Below are positions 7,866 through 15,927 of a stretch of 41,923 nt of DNA, in pieces. Below the pieces are notes generated by a model. It saw only the letters and a program-made list of their open reading frames with translations. It had not been told where the DNA came from and made no database searches. Source of the DNA: an uncultured Prevotella sp. (GTDB lineage Bacteria > Bacteroidota > Bacteroidia > Bacteroidales > Bacteroidaceae); NCBI GenBank assembly GCA_946186115.1, contig CAMHLV010000022.1:1-41923 (forward strand), given 5' to 3'. Position 1 is the stretch's first letter. Every line of letters starts with the position of its first letter. Position numbers and translations under genes: made by a program.

Positions 7866-8750
7866 TCATCTCTCATACTCCTCCGCACGTCGCATAAGAT
7901 ACTGGCCGTAGTCATTCTTTATCATTGGCTCGGCCAGTTTTTTCAGTTGCTCTTTGTCTATCCAGCCACGCTTGTAGGCAATCTCCTCAAGGCAGGCTAC
8001 CTTCAGGCCCTGGCGCTTCTCGATAACCTCGATGAATGTAGAAGCCTCAGAGAGTGAGTCGTGCGTGCCGGTATCCAGCCATGCAAAACCGCGCTGCAGT
8101 GTCTGTACCAGCAGGTTCTTCTTCTCCAGATACACTTGGTTGACGGTGGTTATCTCCAATTCTCCGCGTGCCGACGGCTTGATGTTCTTCGCAATATCCA
8201 CCACGCTGTTCGGATAGAAATACAGTCCCACCACAGCATAGTTCGACTTAGGCTTCTGCGGCTTCTCCTCGATGCTTAGGCAGTTGCCGTCTTTGTCGAA
8301 TTCAGCCACACCGTAGCGCTCTGGGTCGTTCACCCAATAGCCGAATACGGTGGCGCGTCCGTCTTCTTCGGCACTCTTCACAGCCTGTTTCAGCATGCCG
8401 GTGAATCCGCTGCCGTAGAAAATGTTGTCGCCAAGAACTAGGCATGCGCAATCGTCGCCGATAAACTTCTCGCCAATGATGAATGCCTGGGCCAGTCCGT
8501 CGGGACTCGGCTGCTCGGCATATTCAAATCTCACTCCCAGTTCAGAACCGTCGCCAAGCAGACGCTTGAAGCCAGGCAGATCGTAAGGAGTAGAGATGAT
8601 AAGAATCTCGCGAATGCCAGCCAGCATCAGCGTCGAGATGGGATAATAAATCATTGGTTTGTCGAAAATCGGAATCAACTGCTTTGACACACCTTTGGTG
8701 ATGGGATAGAGGCGCGTGCCGCTGCCTCCTGCTAATACGATACCTTTCAT
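7866..8750 (-). CDS. rfbA: Glucose-1-phosphate thymidylyltransferase
   Basis: 294 residues, the expected size for RmlA. It joins dTTP and glucose-1-phosphate to dTDP-glucose, the entry to dTDP-rhamnose and related sugars for surface polysaccharide. Seen: [17 protein letters not shown] (nucleotide-binding signature, residues 2-18), [18 protein letters not shown] with the conserved Lys, the [10 protein letters not shown] block, [10 protein letters not shown] with the catalytic/metal Asp, and [11 protein letters not shown] and [12 protein letters not shown] in the sugar-binding half. No rmlB, C or D gene is adjacent, so the rest of the pathway lies outside the window. It is divergent from the unknown gene at 8910, with a shared compound intergenic element between them. 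Confidence 0.95.
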   Translation of the reverse strand: MKGIVLAGGSGTRLYPITKGVSKQLIPIFDKPMIYYPISTLMLAGIREILIISTPYDLPGFKRLLGDGSELGVRFEYAEQPSPDGLAQAFIIGEKFIGDDCACLVLGDNIFYGSGFTGMLKQAVKSAEEDGRATVFGYWVNDPERYGVAEFDKDGNCLSIEEKPQKPKSNYAVVGLYFYPNSVVDIAKNIKPSARGELEITTVNQVYLEKKNLLVQTLQRGFAWLDTGTHDSLSEASTFIEVIEKRQGLKVACLEEIAYKRGWIDKEQLKKLAEPMIKNDYGQYLMRRAEEYER

Positions 8751-8780
8751 GTTATATTCGTTTTTAAGTCATTCTGGCTG

Positions 8781-8788
8781 CAAATATA
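8781..8788 (-). promoter_or_regulatory. Predicted -7 box for rfbA
   Basis: TATATTTG followed by CA on the minus strand, about 30 bp upstream of the rfbA ATG. Confidence 0.55.
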
Positions 8789-8883
8789 CAAAATAAATTG
8801 AAAATTGAAAATTGAAAACTGAAAATTATATAGGCGACAGCAATTTTTTCACTTTTCACTCTTCACTTTTCACTTAAAATTAG

Positions 8884-8891
8884 TACCTTTG
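8884..8891 (+). promoter_or_regulatory. Predicted -7 box for the gene at 8910
   Basis: TACCTTTG followed by CA. Its position rules out a TTG start at 8889, which would lie inside the promoter, and supports ATG at 8910. Confidence 0.6.
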
Positions 8892-8909
8892 CACAATAAA
8901 TTTGATAAT

Positions 8910-9530
8910 ATGACATTTTTTGCTAAATTATTCGGTAAGAAGGAGGAACAACAGAAAGCAGGAGGCATGGAGGATTTCATGACCTTGATACGTGTATATT
9001 TTCAGTCAGTTATGGCCGCAGACCTCGGCATCACCAATATGGCTGCACTGCCCGACCTGAGAGTGTTCAAGACTACTCTGAAGATACCCACACAGAACAA
9101 TAAGCTCGGACTGGCCGAGAAGTCAAGGTGCAGAAAGATGCTCAAGGAACTCTATGGCATGGATGATGATTTCACCAAGGAGATAGACCAGAGCATCCGC
9201 AAACGCTGCAAGAAACCTCAGGATGTGCAGACTTATATGTATCAGTTCAGCGGCTTCTCACAGGACTTGATGATGCTTACCGGTAACCTCATGAAGTTCA
9301 AGCTCCGCCTGCCCAGCTTCTTCAAGGGAGCAATACGGACGATGACAGAAAAAACTGTTAATGATATCTACAACAAAAACGACTTCAGCGACCCTGGAGT
9401 GATGAAGACTGTGGTGGCTATCCGACAGTACACCCAGAAACTGGGATTCTCACAAACATGGGTTACAAATTTCGTTTATAAGGTGGTGATGCTTGCGAAA
9501 AAAGAGCCGCGAAGCAAAAACGACGATTAA
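8910..9530 (+). CDS. Conserved hypothetical protein, 206 residues
   Basis: The frame can be extended to a TTG at 8889, but that codon lies in the promoter box, so ATG 8910 is chosen (MTFFAKLFGKKEEQQ). I do not recognise a named family. The protein is soluble and rich in basic residues, predicted mostly helical, with a GGMEDFMTLIRVYFQ block, a central KSRCRKMLKELYGMDDDF stretch and a basic C-terminus ending KKEPRSKNDD. There is no signal peptide or membrane segment. It sits immediately upstream of the cell-division pair zapB-like/zapA but has its own promoter and is separated from them by an inverted repeat and another promoter, so a functional link is only a guess. Confidence 0.75.
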   Translation: MTFFAKLFGKKEEQQKAGGMEDFMTLIRVYFQSVMAADLGITNMAALPDLRVFKTTLKIPTQNNKLGLAEKSRCRKMLKELYGMDDDFTKEIDQSIRKRCKKPQDVQTYMYQFSGFSQDLMMLTGNLMKFKLRLPSFFKGAIRTMTEKTVNDIYNKNDFSDPGVMKTVVAIRQYTQKLGFSQTWVTNFVYKVVMLAKKEPRSKNDD

Positions 9531-9538
9531 AAAATCTT

Positions 9539-9594
9539 AATTATTGACATATAATTGTTAATTTACTGCTACTGATGGACAATTGTCAATAATT
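9539..9594. repeat. Inverted repeat upstream of the zapB-like promoter
   Basis: Perfect 11-bp arms AATTATTGACA (9539-9549) and TGTCAATAATT (9584-9594), spaced by 34 bp. The right arm ends six bases before the -7 box at 9600, so it overlaps the promoter region and could be an operator. It could also fold as a weak AT-rich hairpin after the upstream gene, but no T-run follows. Confidence 0.5.
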
Positions 9595-9599
9595 CTAAG

Positions 9600-9607
9600 T
9601 AATTTTG
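9600..9607 (+). promoter_or_regulatory. Predicted -7 box for the zapB-like/zapA genes
   Basis: TAATTTTG, 19 bp before the ATG at 9627; fits TAnnTTTG. Confidence 0.5.
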
Positions 9608-9626
9608 TAGCATAAAGTGAAGTAGC

Positions 9627-9923
9627 ATGACAGCTAACGAAAAAACTTTGGCAACCTTTGAGACCCGTGTCAGGCAGATGATTCTCCGCTTTCAGGAGCT
9701 GAAAAAGGAGAACCAGGAGCTTTATGGCATGGTGGAAAAGCAGGAGCAGGATATCAAACAACTGCAAGCCAAGGTCGAACAGCAGCAAAATGACTACGAT
9801 TCACTGAAAATGGCCAAGATGATCGAGATTACTGACGGCGACCTCGAGGGAGCCAAAGACCGGTTGTCGAAGCTTATACGTGACGTCAACAGGTGTATTG
9901 CGATCCTAAGCGACGAAAAATAG
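9627..9923 (+). CDS. Small coiled-coil protein, ZapB-like by context
   Basis: 98 residues. Residues about 5-65 form a strongly heptadic coiled coil (FQELKKENQELYGMVEKQ and on through KQLQAKVEQQQNDYDSL), followed by a conserved-looking tail MAKMIEITDGDLEGAKDRL. There is no membrane segment. The gene sits 15 bp upstream of zapA and is presumably cotranscribed with it. Short coiled-coil proteins encoded next to ZapA in Bacteroidetes are plausible FtsZ-ring partners analogous to ZapB of enterobacteria. That role is inferred from position and architecture, not from a diagnostic motif. The start ATG fits the promoter at 9600. Confidence 0.7.
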   Translation: MTANEKTLATFETRVRQMILRFQELKKENQELYGMVEKQEQDIKQLQAKVEQQQNDYDSLKMAKMIEITDGDLEGAKDRLSKLIRDVNRCIAILSDEK

Positions 9924-9938
9924 TAAGGAGAACAAGCC

Positions 9939-10238
9939 ATGGCAGAACAGGACAAGGACAGACTACATATCAGGCTGCATGTTTACGACGATGATATCGA
10001 GGTTAAGGTCAACCGCGATGAAGAGGAGTACTATCGTAAGGCAGCCAAGCTCATCACTGAGCGCTACAATGCTTATGCTCAGGCATATAAAGGGCGCAAG
10101 AGTGAACATACAGTGGCGCTGATGACCCTCATCGATATTGCGCTGATGTATCAGAAAGAGCGTTCCCACAATGATACCTCGCCCTATGATAATGTTCTCG
10201 CCAAGCTGACGGCCGAAATAGAGGAAGGCCTCAAGTAA
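9939..10238 (+). CDS. zapA: Cell division protein ZapA
   Basis: 99 residues. ZapA binds FtsZ and bundles protofilaments at the division ring. Seen: an N-terminal beta-strand domain ([21 protein letters not shown]), the conserved [16 protein letters not shown] helix and the long C-terminal helix through [16 protein letters not shown] that dimerises the protein. Size and order match the family. The start ATG follows the zapB-like stop by 15 bp with an AAGGAG-like sequence just ahead, so the two genes form an operon. RNase Y follows 49 bp downstream and may also belong to it. Confidence 0.87.
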   Translation: MAEQDKDRLHIRLHVYDDDIEVKVNRDEEEYYRKAAKLITERYNAYAQAYKGRKSEHTVALMTLIDIALMYQKERSHNDTSPYDNVLAKLTAEIEEGLK

Positions 10239-10287
10239 TGACGGCCTCCTGCGACTGAGAACATTAACTCAATATATAAGTATTTTT

Positions 10288-11829
10288 ATGAACATCATTG
10301 TTGCTATTATTGCCATTGCAGCGGCCTTGATTATAGGTGGCCTCTGCGGCTTTATGATTTTCCGCTTTGTCATCAAAGGGAAATATAATGAGATGGTTGA
10401 TGCCGCCACAAAGGAGGCTGAAGTTATCAAGGAAAAGAAACTGCTCGAAGTAAAGGAGAAATTCCTCAACAAGAAGAGCGAACTCGAGAAAGAAGTGCAG
10501 CAGCGCAATCAGCACATTCAGCAGAGCGAGAACAAACTGAAACAGCGCGAAATCTCACTCAACCAAAGACAAGAAGAACTGGGACGCCGCAAGAATGATC
10601 TCGACAACCAGCAGACTCGTATCGATAATGAGAAGAAGCTGCTCAATCTGAAGCAGGAGGAACTTGAGAAGATGCAATTACAGGAGCGTGCAAAACTGGA
10701 GGAACTCTCCGGACTTTCTGCCGACGAGGCCAAGGCCCGCCTGGTTGAGTCGCTCAAGGATGAGGCTAAGACCGATGCCGCTGCCTATATCAACGAAATC
10801 ATGGATGAGGCCAAACTCAATGCTAATGCTCAGGCCAAAAAGATTATCATTCAGACTATACAGCGCGTGGCTACTGAGACTGCCGTTGAGAATTCCGTCT
10901 CTGTATTCCATATTGACAATGACGATGTCAAGGGACGAGTAATCGGACGTGAGGGACGTAATATCCGTGCACTGGAAGCCGCCTGTGGTGTTGAAATCGT
11001 CGTCGATGATACCCCTGAGGCCATCGTAATCTCAGCTTTCGACCCCATCCGTCGCGAAACATGTCGTCTGGCCCTTCACCAGCTGGTGGCCGACGGACGC
11101 ATTCACCCCGCTCGTATCGAGGAAGTTGTGGCTAAGGTAAAGAAACAGCTTGAGAACGAGATTATTGAGACTGGTAAGCGCACCACAATCGACCTCGGTA
11201 TCCACGGACTCCATCCAGAGCTCATCCGCATTATCGGTAAGATGAAGTATCGCTCATCTTACGGCCAGAACCTCTTGCAGCATGCCCGCGAAACAGCCAA
11301 CCTCTGTGCTGTTATGGCTTCTGAACTCGGACTCAATCCCAAGAAGGCAAAGCGTGCCGGACTCTTACACGATATTGGTAAGGTGCCCGATGAGGAGAGC
11401 GAATTGCCACACGCACTCTATGGTGCCAAGATTGCTGAGAAGTTCAAGGAGAAACCTGATATCTGCAATGCCATCGGAGCACACCATGACGAAATGGAGA
11501 TGCAGACGCTCTTGGCTCCCATCGTTCAGATATGCGATGCCATCTCTGGTGCCCGTCCTGGTGCCCGCCGTGAGATCGTAGAGGCATACATCAAGCGCCT
11601 CAATGACCTTGAGGCTATTGCAATGAGCTATCCCGGTGTTACCAAGACCTACGCCATCCAGGCTGGTCGTGAGTTGCGCGTCATCGTCGGTGCCGACAAG
11701 ATGGACGATGCCGAGACCGAAGCACTCAGCGGACAGATAGCATCTAAGATTCAGAATGAGATGACCTATCCCGGACAAGTGAAGATAACGGTCATCCGAG
11801 AAACACGAAGCGTTGCTTACGCAAAATAA
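10288..11829 (+). CDS. rny: Ribonuclease Y
   Basis: 513 residues, the usual size. It is a membrane-anchored endoribonuclease that starts mRNA decay. Domains in order: an N-terminal transmembrane helix ([21 protein letters not shown], about 3-25, split here only for description), a long charged coiled coil to about 160, a KH RNA-binding domain ([19 protein letters not shown] near 214-232), and an HD phosphodiesterase domain carrying LLHDIGK near residue 361 and AIGAHHDE near 393. The C-terminal region ends in the conserved block [17 protein letters not shown]. The gene ends just before a strong hairpin terminator at 11835. All catalytic motifs look intact. Confidence 0.95.
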   Translation: MNIIVAIIAIAAALIIGGLCGFMIFRFVIKGKYNEMVDAATKEAEVIKEKKLLEVKEKFLNKKSELEKEVQQRNQHIQQSENKLKQREISLNQRQEELGRRKNDLDNQQTRIDNEKKLLNLKQEELEKMQLQERAKLEELSGLSADEAKARLVESLKDEAKTDAAAYINEIMDEAKLNANAQAKKIIIQTIQRVATETAVENSVSVFHIDNDDVKGRVIGREGRNIRALEAACGVEIVVDDTPEAIVISAFDPIRRETCRLALHQLVADGRIHPARIEEVVAKVKKQLENEIIETGKRTTIDLGIHGLHPELIRIIGKMKYRSSYGQNLLQHARETANLCAVMASELGLNPKKAKRAGLLHDIGKVPDEESELPHALYGAKIAEKFKEKPDICNAIGAHHDEMEMQTLLAPIVQICDAISGARPGARREIVEAYIKRLNDLEAIAMSYPGVTKTYAIQAGRELRVIVGADKMDDAETEALSGQIASKIQNEMTYPGQVKITVIRETRSVAYAK

Positions 11830-11834
11830 TATTC

Positions 11835-11869
11835 ACTTGGGGCAGGCTAAAACCTGCCCCAAGTTTTTT
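11835..11869 (+). terminator. Rho-independent terminator after rny
   Basis: A 12-bp stem (ACTTGGGGCAGG paired with CCTGCCCCAAGT) with a six-base loop CTAAAA, directly followed by a run of Ts to 11869. Textbook intrinsic terminator. Confidence 0.9.
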
Positions 11870-11910
11870 CCTTAATAATAAATAATGTCAGAAGAAGGGT
11901 AGAGGAAGTT

Positions 11911-12582
11911 ATGATGATGAAACGTGATATATACTCATCTGCTGCATTGACAGCGTATATCCATGAGGTGGGATTCCTGCCGCTATTGAGCAGTGGCGTG
12001 TATGGCTTTTCTGCTGAGGAGGTGGTGGCCGACGACTGTCGCTATGTGGTGTTTCCTGATGGTGGCTGGGACTGGCCATTATGGAAATGGAAAGGTAGCA
12101 TCGTGACCGATGGTGGGTGCGTATATGGTAAGTTCTTCGATAAGAAGGCGGGTTTCATCAGCCGTGAGTGGTGGCCGGATTTCTACAACTATCGTCGCAA
12201 CAAGCACGGAAAGCCCATTGAAGGTTCGATAGAGGAGACTATTCTGCTGACGCTACAGGAGAACGGCAGTCTGATTACTCGTGAACTGAGGGCTGCCTGT
12301 GGATTTGACGGACCCAAGATGCGCAGCAAGTTCGATGGCTACGTCACCCGGCTGCAGATGGGGTGTTTTGTTGTGACAGAGGATTTTGTCTATCCTACGG
12401 ACAAGCATGGCAGAGAATACGGATGGGGCTGGTCGTTGCTGACGACTCCAGAGTTGCTTTACGGACGTGAGGAATGTATCACAGAAAACACACCAGAAGA
12501 ATCGTATCGCCGCCTGACAGAACACTTCCGCATGATTCTTCCCGATGCCACAGATAAACAAATCGCAAGGCTAATAGGATAA
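11911..12582 (+). CDS. AlkZ-related (winged-helix type) protein
   Basis: 223 residues. The sequence fits the Bacteroidetes/Firmicutes group annotated AlkZ-related, from memory: EVGFLPLLSSGVYGFSAEE near the N-terminus, WDWPLWKWKG, GCVYGKFFDKKAGFISREWWPDFYNYRR (split by eye, residues about 70-97) and TRLQMGCFVV with YGWGWS. AlkZ itself is a DNA glycosylase that unhooks azinomycin-type interstrand crosslinks, but the catalytic QxQ motif of that family is not visible here, so activity should not be assumed. It is a soluble protein with no signal peptide. It stands alone between the rny terminator and a hairpin shared with the tRNA gene. Three consecutive ATGs open the frame; any could be used. 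Confidence 0.6.
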   Translation: MMMKRDIYSSAALTAYIHEVGFLPLLSSGVYGFSAEEVVADDCRYVVFPDGGWDWPLWKWKGSIVTDGGCVYGKFFDKKAGFISREWWPDFYNYRRNKHGKPIEGSIEETILLTLQENGSLITRELRAACGFDGPKMRSKFDGYVTRLQMGCFVVTEDFVYPTDKHGREYGWGWSLLTTPELLYGREECITENTPEESYRRLTEHFRMILPDATDKQIARLIG

Positions 12583-12602
12583 AAAGGTTCTTAAAAGAAT
12601 TG

Positions 12603-12640
12603 GCTCTGAAAAGTTGAAAGCATGCTTTCCTTTTCAGAGC
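12603..12640. terminator. Bidirectional hairpin between the AlkZ-related gene and tRNA-Arg
   Basis: Perfect 11-bp arms GCTCTGAAAAG (12603-12613) and CTTTTCAGAGC (12630-12640); the loop is itself a perfect 14-bp palindrome (GAAAGCATGCTTTC, 12616-12629). T-rich sequence lies on both sides (TCCTTTTAATCTT to the right; TTCTTTTAAGAACC on the minus strand to the left), fitting termination of both convergent transcripts. Confidence 0.7.
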
Positions 12641-12655
12641 TCCTTTTAATCTTCG

Positions 12656-12729
12656 TGATCCCGTTGGGATTCAAACCCAAGACCTTCAGAACCGGAATCT
12701 GACGCTCTATTCAGCTAAGCTACGGGACC
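12656..12729 (-). tRNA. tRNA-Arg, anticodon CCG
   Basis: 74 nt. On the minus strand the acceptor arms are GGTCCCG and CGGGATC (one G-T pair) with discriminator A. The anticodon stem is TCAGA/TCTGA with loop TTCCGGT, giving anticodon CCG, which reads CGG. The T arm is TTGGG/CCCAA around TTTGAAT. No CCA is encoded. A minus-strand -7 box lies 21 bp upstream. Fold made by eye. Confidence 0.92.
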
Positions 12730-12749
12730 ATTGTTTTTTAAAACGGCCA

Positions 12750-12757
12750 CAAAGGTA
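12750..12757 (-). promoter_or_regulatory. Predicted -7 box for tRNA-Arg
   Basis: TACCTTTG on the minus strand, 20 bp upstream of the tRNA 5' end; fits TAnnTTTG. Confidence 0.6.
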
Positions 12758-12824
12758 CGAAAATAAATTGAGAAAGGAGAATGGGGAAATGAGAATTATA
12801 ATCTTTTAAGCATTGTATAATGGG

Positions 12825-12866
12825 TGCAAAATGATACGAAAATAAACGTAATGCTATCATTTTGCA
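12825..12866. promoter_or_regulatory. Inverted repeat upstream of asnA, possible operator
   Basis: Perfect 12-bp arms TGCAAAATGATA (12825-12836) and TATCATTTTGCA (12855-12866) with an 18-bp spacer, centred about 65 bp upstream of the asnA -7 box. The separated symmetric arms suggest a dimeric regulator site rather than a terminator. No regulator is encoded nearby. Confidence 0.5.
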
Positions 12867-12908
12867 AAAATATTTGGGTTTTTCGTGTGCAGTTTAATAT
12901 AAAAGTAG

Positions 12909-12916
12909 TACCTTTG
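12909..12916 (+). promoter_or_regulatory. Predicted -7 box for asnA
   Basis: TACCTTTG followed by CA, 25 bp upstream of the asnA ATG. Confidence 0.6.
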
Positions 12917-12941
12917 CACGCAAATTCGAAAAATAAGAGTT

Positions 12942-13979
12942 ATGAGTCAACTTATAAAACCGATTGGATATCAGCCGTTGCTTGATACGAAACAGACCGA
13001 GCAAGGCATAAAACTGATAAAGGAGTTCTTTCAGCAGAACATATCAACGGAGTTGCGTCTGCGCCGTGTTACTGCCCCATTGTTTGTATTGAAGGGCTTG
13101 GGCATTAACGACGATCTGAACGGTGTTGAGCGTGCTGTAAGTTTTCCTATCAAGGACTTGGGTGATGCACGTGCAGAAGTGGTGCATTCGCTGGCTAAGT
13201 GGAAGCGACTGTCGCTAGCCGAGTATAAGATAGAACCAGGCTATGGCATATATACTGATATGAATGCCATCCGTGCCGACGAGGAACTGGATAATCTGCA
13301 CTCGCTGTATGTTGACCAGTGGGACTGGGAGGCTGTGATTACCAAGGAGCAGCGCACTGTGGCATATCTGAAGGATGTTGTGGAGCGCATATATGCTGCC
13401 ATCCGTCGTACAGAGTATCTTACTTGTGAGACATATCCTCAGATAAAACCCTTCCTGCCGGAGAAGATTACATTTATTCATGCCGAGGAGTTGCTGAAAA
13501 TGTATCCAGACAAGACTCCCAAGGAGCGCGAGGATGCCATCTGCGAGGCTTATGGCGCTGTATTTATAATAGGTATAGGAGGAAAGCTTGCCAATGGTGA
13601 GAAGCATGACGGCCGTGCTCCCGACTACGATGACTGGTCGACGATAGGCGAGAACGGTTTGGCAGGTCTCAATGGTGACATACTGATTTGGTATCCTGTG
13701 CTCGGTCGCTCGTTCGAATTGTCGTCGATGGGTATCCGTGTTGACAAGGAGAGTTTACTGCGCCAGTTGAAGTTGGAAGGCAAGGAAGAGCGTGAGAGCC
13801 TTTATTTCCACCAGAAGTTGCTGAATGGTGAACTGCCGTTGAGTATTGGTGGCGGTATCGGACAGAGCCGTCTCTGTATGGTGCTGCTGCACAAGGGACA
13901 TATTGGTGAAATACAGGCTTCTATCTGGCCCGACGAGATGCGTGCCGAGTGCAAGAAACTTGGAATGCAGCTGATTTAA
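12942..13979 (+). CDS. asnA: Aspartate-ammonia ligase (AsnA-type asparagine synthetase)
   Basis: 345 residues, a little above the usual 330. It makes asparagine from aspartate, ammonia and ATP, via an AMP intermediate. AsnA is a paralogue of class II aminoacyl-tRNA synthetases. Seen: ELRLRRVTAPLFV and the block GVERAVSFPIKDL near the N-terminus; VVHSLAKWKRLSLAEY and GIYTDMNAIRADEELDNLHSLYVDQWDWE (described in pieces), which carry substrate contacts; and C-terminal LSIGGGIGQSRLCMVLL, a class II motif 3 equivalent. It is transcribed from its own promoter behind an operator-like inverted repeat. Its stop codon overlaps the dnaX stop on the other strand (13976-13979), leaving no space for a terminator. 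Confidence 0.95.
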   Translation: MSQLIKPIGYQPLLDTKQTEQGIKLIKEFFQQNISTELRLRRVTAPLFVLKGLGINDDLNGVERAVSFPIKDLGDARAEVVHSLAKWKRLSLAEYKIEPGYGIYTDMNAIRADEELDNLHSLYVDQWDWEAVITKEQRTVAYLKDVVERIYAAIRRTEYLTCETYPQIKPFLPEKITFIHAEELLKMYPDKTPKEREDAICEAYGAVFIIGIGGKLANGEKHDGRAPDYDDWSTIGENGLAGLNGDILIWYPVLGRSFELSSMGIRVDKESLLRQLKLEGKEERESLYFHQKLLNGELPLSIGGGIGQSRLCMVLLHKGHIGEIQASIWPDEMRAECKKLGMQLI

Positions 13980-15772
13980 GCCAGACGTAAGTCTAACATT
14001 TCCCGCAATTTAGCTATTGCGGGATTTTCTTTTTCCATCTCTTCATACTGCTCGCGGCGGGAGGGTATCTTGCCGTTGTCGGTATGTTCGGTCTGTTGCA
14101 GTGTCAGCGTGATATTGTCATTGTGCAGATGGAGTTTAAGGGTTTTTACGATGCTGCCTTTGATCTTCTCCATCTGTTCCATGGCGAGCTGGTTTTCCAC
14201 AGAGACCTCTATTGCCGGGAATTCGGTAATTTTGGGGCTCATGTTTTTCATACGTGTGGCGATACCGCTCAGGTGCTGTGGCATGCGGTTGCACATAGAG
14301 AGCCATTCTAATTCCAGCTCGTGCTGTCCGAAATCCTTCTGTTCGGAGTCTTGGACTGGCTTTTCTCCCTTGTTCTCGGTCTGAATCCTATTGGCACCTT
14401 TGTTGCTGTTCCGTAGGTTGTTCCATGAGAAGCTGATACTGCTTTTTAGCTTTGGAGCGATGGGGGTGGATGGAGTAGGAGAGGTTGGGGGAGTCGTGGC
14501 AGTTGGCGTTGTGTTGCGCGAAGGGGTTGAGGCAGCAGGCTCAGCCGCAGCCACCTGTTGAGCTGCTTTCTTCGGCTGAGGCTGTTGCATCAGTTGCTTA
14601 AACAGGGATTTCAGTCTTCTGGGCTGACGCCCACTGGCAGGCCCCTCAGAGGCCTTTCCTTCGCCTAATGCAGGGTCGGGCTGTGTGATTTGTGCGATTT
14701 CTATAAGAGTCAATTCTACCAGCAGTCGTTTGTTGCTCGACTGGCGGTAGTTAATGTCGCACTGGTTCATCAGTCGCAGTGCCTGATATAAGAAGGGTAG
14801 CTGACATTTGGCAGCCTGCTTCTGATAGTGATCGCGTTGCTGGTCGCTGACTTCGAGCAGGGGTAGTGTCTGAGGGTCGCGAGCCATCATCACATTGCGG
14901 ACATGCTTTGCCAGACCTTGGATGAGCAGTCCTCCGTCGAAGCCCTTATTGATAATTTGGTTGAGCAGCACCATGATTTCGCTGGCCTTGTTGGCAAGTG
15001 AGAGATCGATAATCTTGAAATAGTTCTCCGAGTCGAGAACATTCAGATCCTCTATCACTTTTTGGTAAGTGATATTGCCCTGGCAGAACGATGCAGCCTG
15101 GTCGAAGATGCTCAGAGCGTCGCGCATTCCGCCGTCGGCTTTCTCAGCGATAACAGCCAATGCTTCTTCCTCATAGCTGATGCCTTCCTTGTCGGCCACC
15201 GACTTCAGATGGTCGATCGTGTTTCGTACCGTCATGCGCTCGAAGTCGTAGATTTGGCAGCGGCTCAGGATAGTCGGCAGGATTTTGTGCTTTTCGGTGG
15301 TGGCAAGAATGAATATGACGTGTGCTGGCGGCTCTTCCAGTGTCTTGAGGAACGCATTGAAGGCAGCCGTTGACAGCATGTGCACCTCGTCGATGATAAA
15401 CACTTTGTACTTACCTACCTGTGGCGGTATCCTTGTCTGCTCCATGAGCGTTTTGATGTGCTCCACTGAGTTGTTGGAGGCGGCATCGAGCTCAAAGATG
15501 TTGAACGAGCGTTGTTCGTTGAATGCCTGGCAGCTCTCGCACTGTCCGCATGCTTCACCCTCGGCAGTTGGTGTCATACAGTTGATGGCCTTGGCGAAGA
15601 TTCTGGCACAGGTGGTCTTTCCCACGCCTCGCGGTCCACAGAAGAGGTAGGCGTGAGCCAGCTTTCCGCTGCGTACGGCATTCTTCAGCGTAGTGGTGAG
15701 CGCCTGTTGTCCCACCACCGTGTCGAATGATGTTGGGCGGTATTTTCGCGCCGATACAATATATTCTTCCAT
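13976..15772 (-). CDS. dnaX: DNA polymerase III subunits gamma/tau
   Basis: 598 residues from the ATG at 15772. The frame extends to 15796, but those eight extra codons fall within the promoter box, so the shorter start (MEEYIVSARKYRP) is used. DnaX is the ATPase of the clamp loader. Seen: GPRGVGKTT (Walker A, about 46-54), the zinc module C-x(8)-CGQCESC, IIDEVHML (Walker B), LATTEKHKILPTILSRCQ with the sensor/SRC motif, then clamp-loader domain III to about 350. A Pro/Ser/Thr-rich linker (AAEPAASTPSRNTT onward) precedes a C-terminal domain. I saw no obvious slippery sequence, so production of a short gamma form by frameshifting is not supported here. The stop overlaps that of asnA. Confidence 0.94.
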   Translation of the reverse strand: MEEYIVSARKYRPTSFDTVVGQQALTTTLKNAVRSGKLAHAYLFCGPRGVGKTTCARIFAKAINCMTPTAEGEACGQCESCQAFNEQRSFNIFELDAASNNSVEHIKTLMEQTRIPPQVGKYKVFIIDEVHMLSTAAFNAFLKTLEEPPAHVIFILATTEKHKILPTILSRCQIYDFERMTVRNTIDHLKSVADKEGISYEEEALAVIAEKADGGMRDALSIFDQAASFCQGNITYQKVIEDLNVLDSENYFKIIDLSLANKASEIMVLLNQIINKGFDGGLLIQGLAKHVRNVMMARDPQTLPLLEVSDQQRDHYQKQAAKCQLPFLYQALRLMNQCDINYRQSSNKRLLVELTLIEIAQITQPDPALGEGKASEGPASGRQPRRLKSLFKQLMQQPQPKKAAQQVAAAEPAASTPSRNTTPTATTPPTSPTPSTPIAPKLKSSISFSWNNLRNSNKGANRIQTENKGEKPVQDSEQKDFGQHELELEWLSMCNRMPQHLSGIATRMKNMSPKITEFPAIEVSVENQLAMEQMEKIKGSIVKTLKLHLHNDNITLTLQQTEHTDNGKIPSRREQYEEMEKENPAIAKLREMLDLRLA

Positions 15773-15793
15773 AGGTTTTGAATAATTTGGTGA

Positions 15794-15801
15794 CAAAGGT
15801 A
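15794..15801 (-). promoter_or_regulatory. Predicted -7 box for dnaX
   Basis: TACCTTTG on the minus strand, 21 bp from the ATG at 15772. It supports the shorter dnaX start. Confidence 0.6.
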
Positions 15802-15898
15802 CGAAGAAAAATGAAAAATGAGAATTGAAAATTGAAAATTATCACGTGGCAACTGCAAATAATATATAATTCATGATTAGTAATTCATATTTATTTCT

Positions 15899-15906
15899 TA
15901 ATTTTG
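15899..15906 (+). promoter_or_regulatory. Predicted -7 box for the divIC-like gene
   Basis: TAATTTTG followed by CAA. The TTG at 15904 lies inside it, so the gene start is taken as ATG 15928. Confidence 0.55.
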
Positions 15907-15927
15907 CAAACGTTAATCCCAAGAGTA

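Larger units (their letters stand above)
8779..8893. repeat. Compound divergent-promoter intergenic element, copy A
   Basis: From left to right: minus-strand -7 box (CAAATATA, 8781-8788), GAAAATT heptads (about 8796-8827), GGCGACAGCAA (8833-8843), CACTTTT/CACTCTT heptads (about 8844-8875) and plus-strand -7 box (8884-8891). Copies with the same order and near-equal length lie at 15793-15908 and 21474-21589. The ends form an imperfect inverted repeat built from the -7 boxes. Confidence 0.7.
15793..15908. repeat. Compound divergent-promoter intergenic element, copy C (most diverged)
   Basis: Minus-strand -7 box for dnaX (15794-15801), GAAAATT/GAGAATT heptads (about 15806-15840), GGCAACTGCAA (15848-15858) and plus-strand -7 box (15899-15906). 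The GGC-CA-GCAA block starts 54 bp from the left box, as in copy B; copy A has 52. The CACTTTT heptads of the other copies are replaced by AT-rich sequence with repeated AATTCAT. Confidence 0.6.

Noticed and set aside
8889..8909. TTG start for the gene at 8910
   Set aside because: The TTG lies inside the -7 box TACCTTTG, so it would not be transcribed as a start codon.
10239..10287. 6S RNA downstream of zapA, as in enterobacteria
   Set aside because: The gap to rny is only 49 bp, far too short, and has no hairpin.
13980..15772. Programmed frameshift site in dnaX giving a gamma form
   Set aside because: No A-AAA-AAG type slippery sequence with a stem was found by reading the minus strand.
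15773..15796. Longer dnaX N-terminus
   Set aside because: The added codons reach into the predicted promoter box, and homologues begin at MEEYIVSARKYRP or similar.
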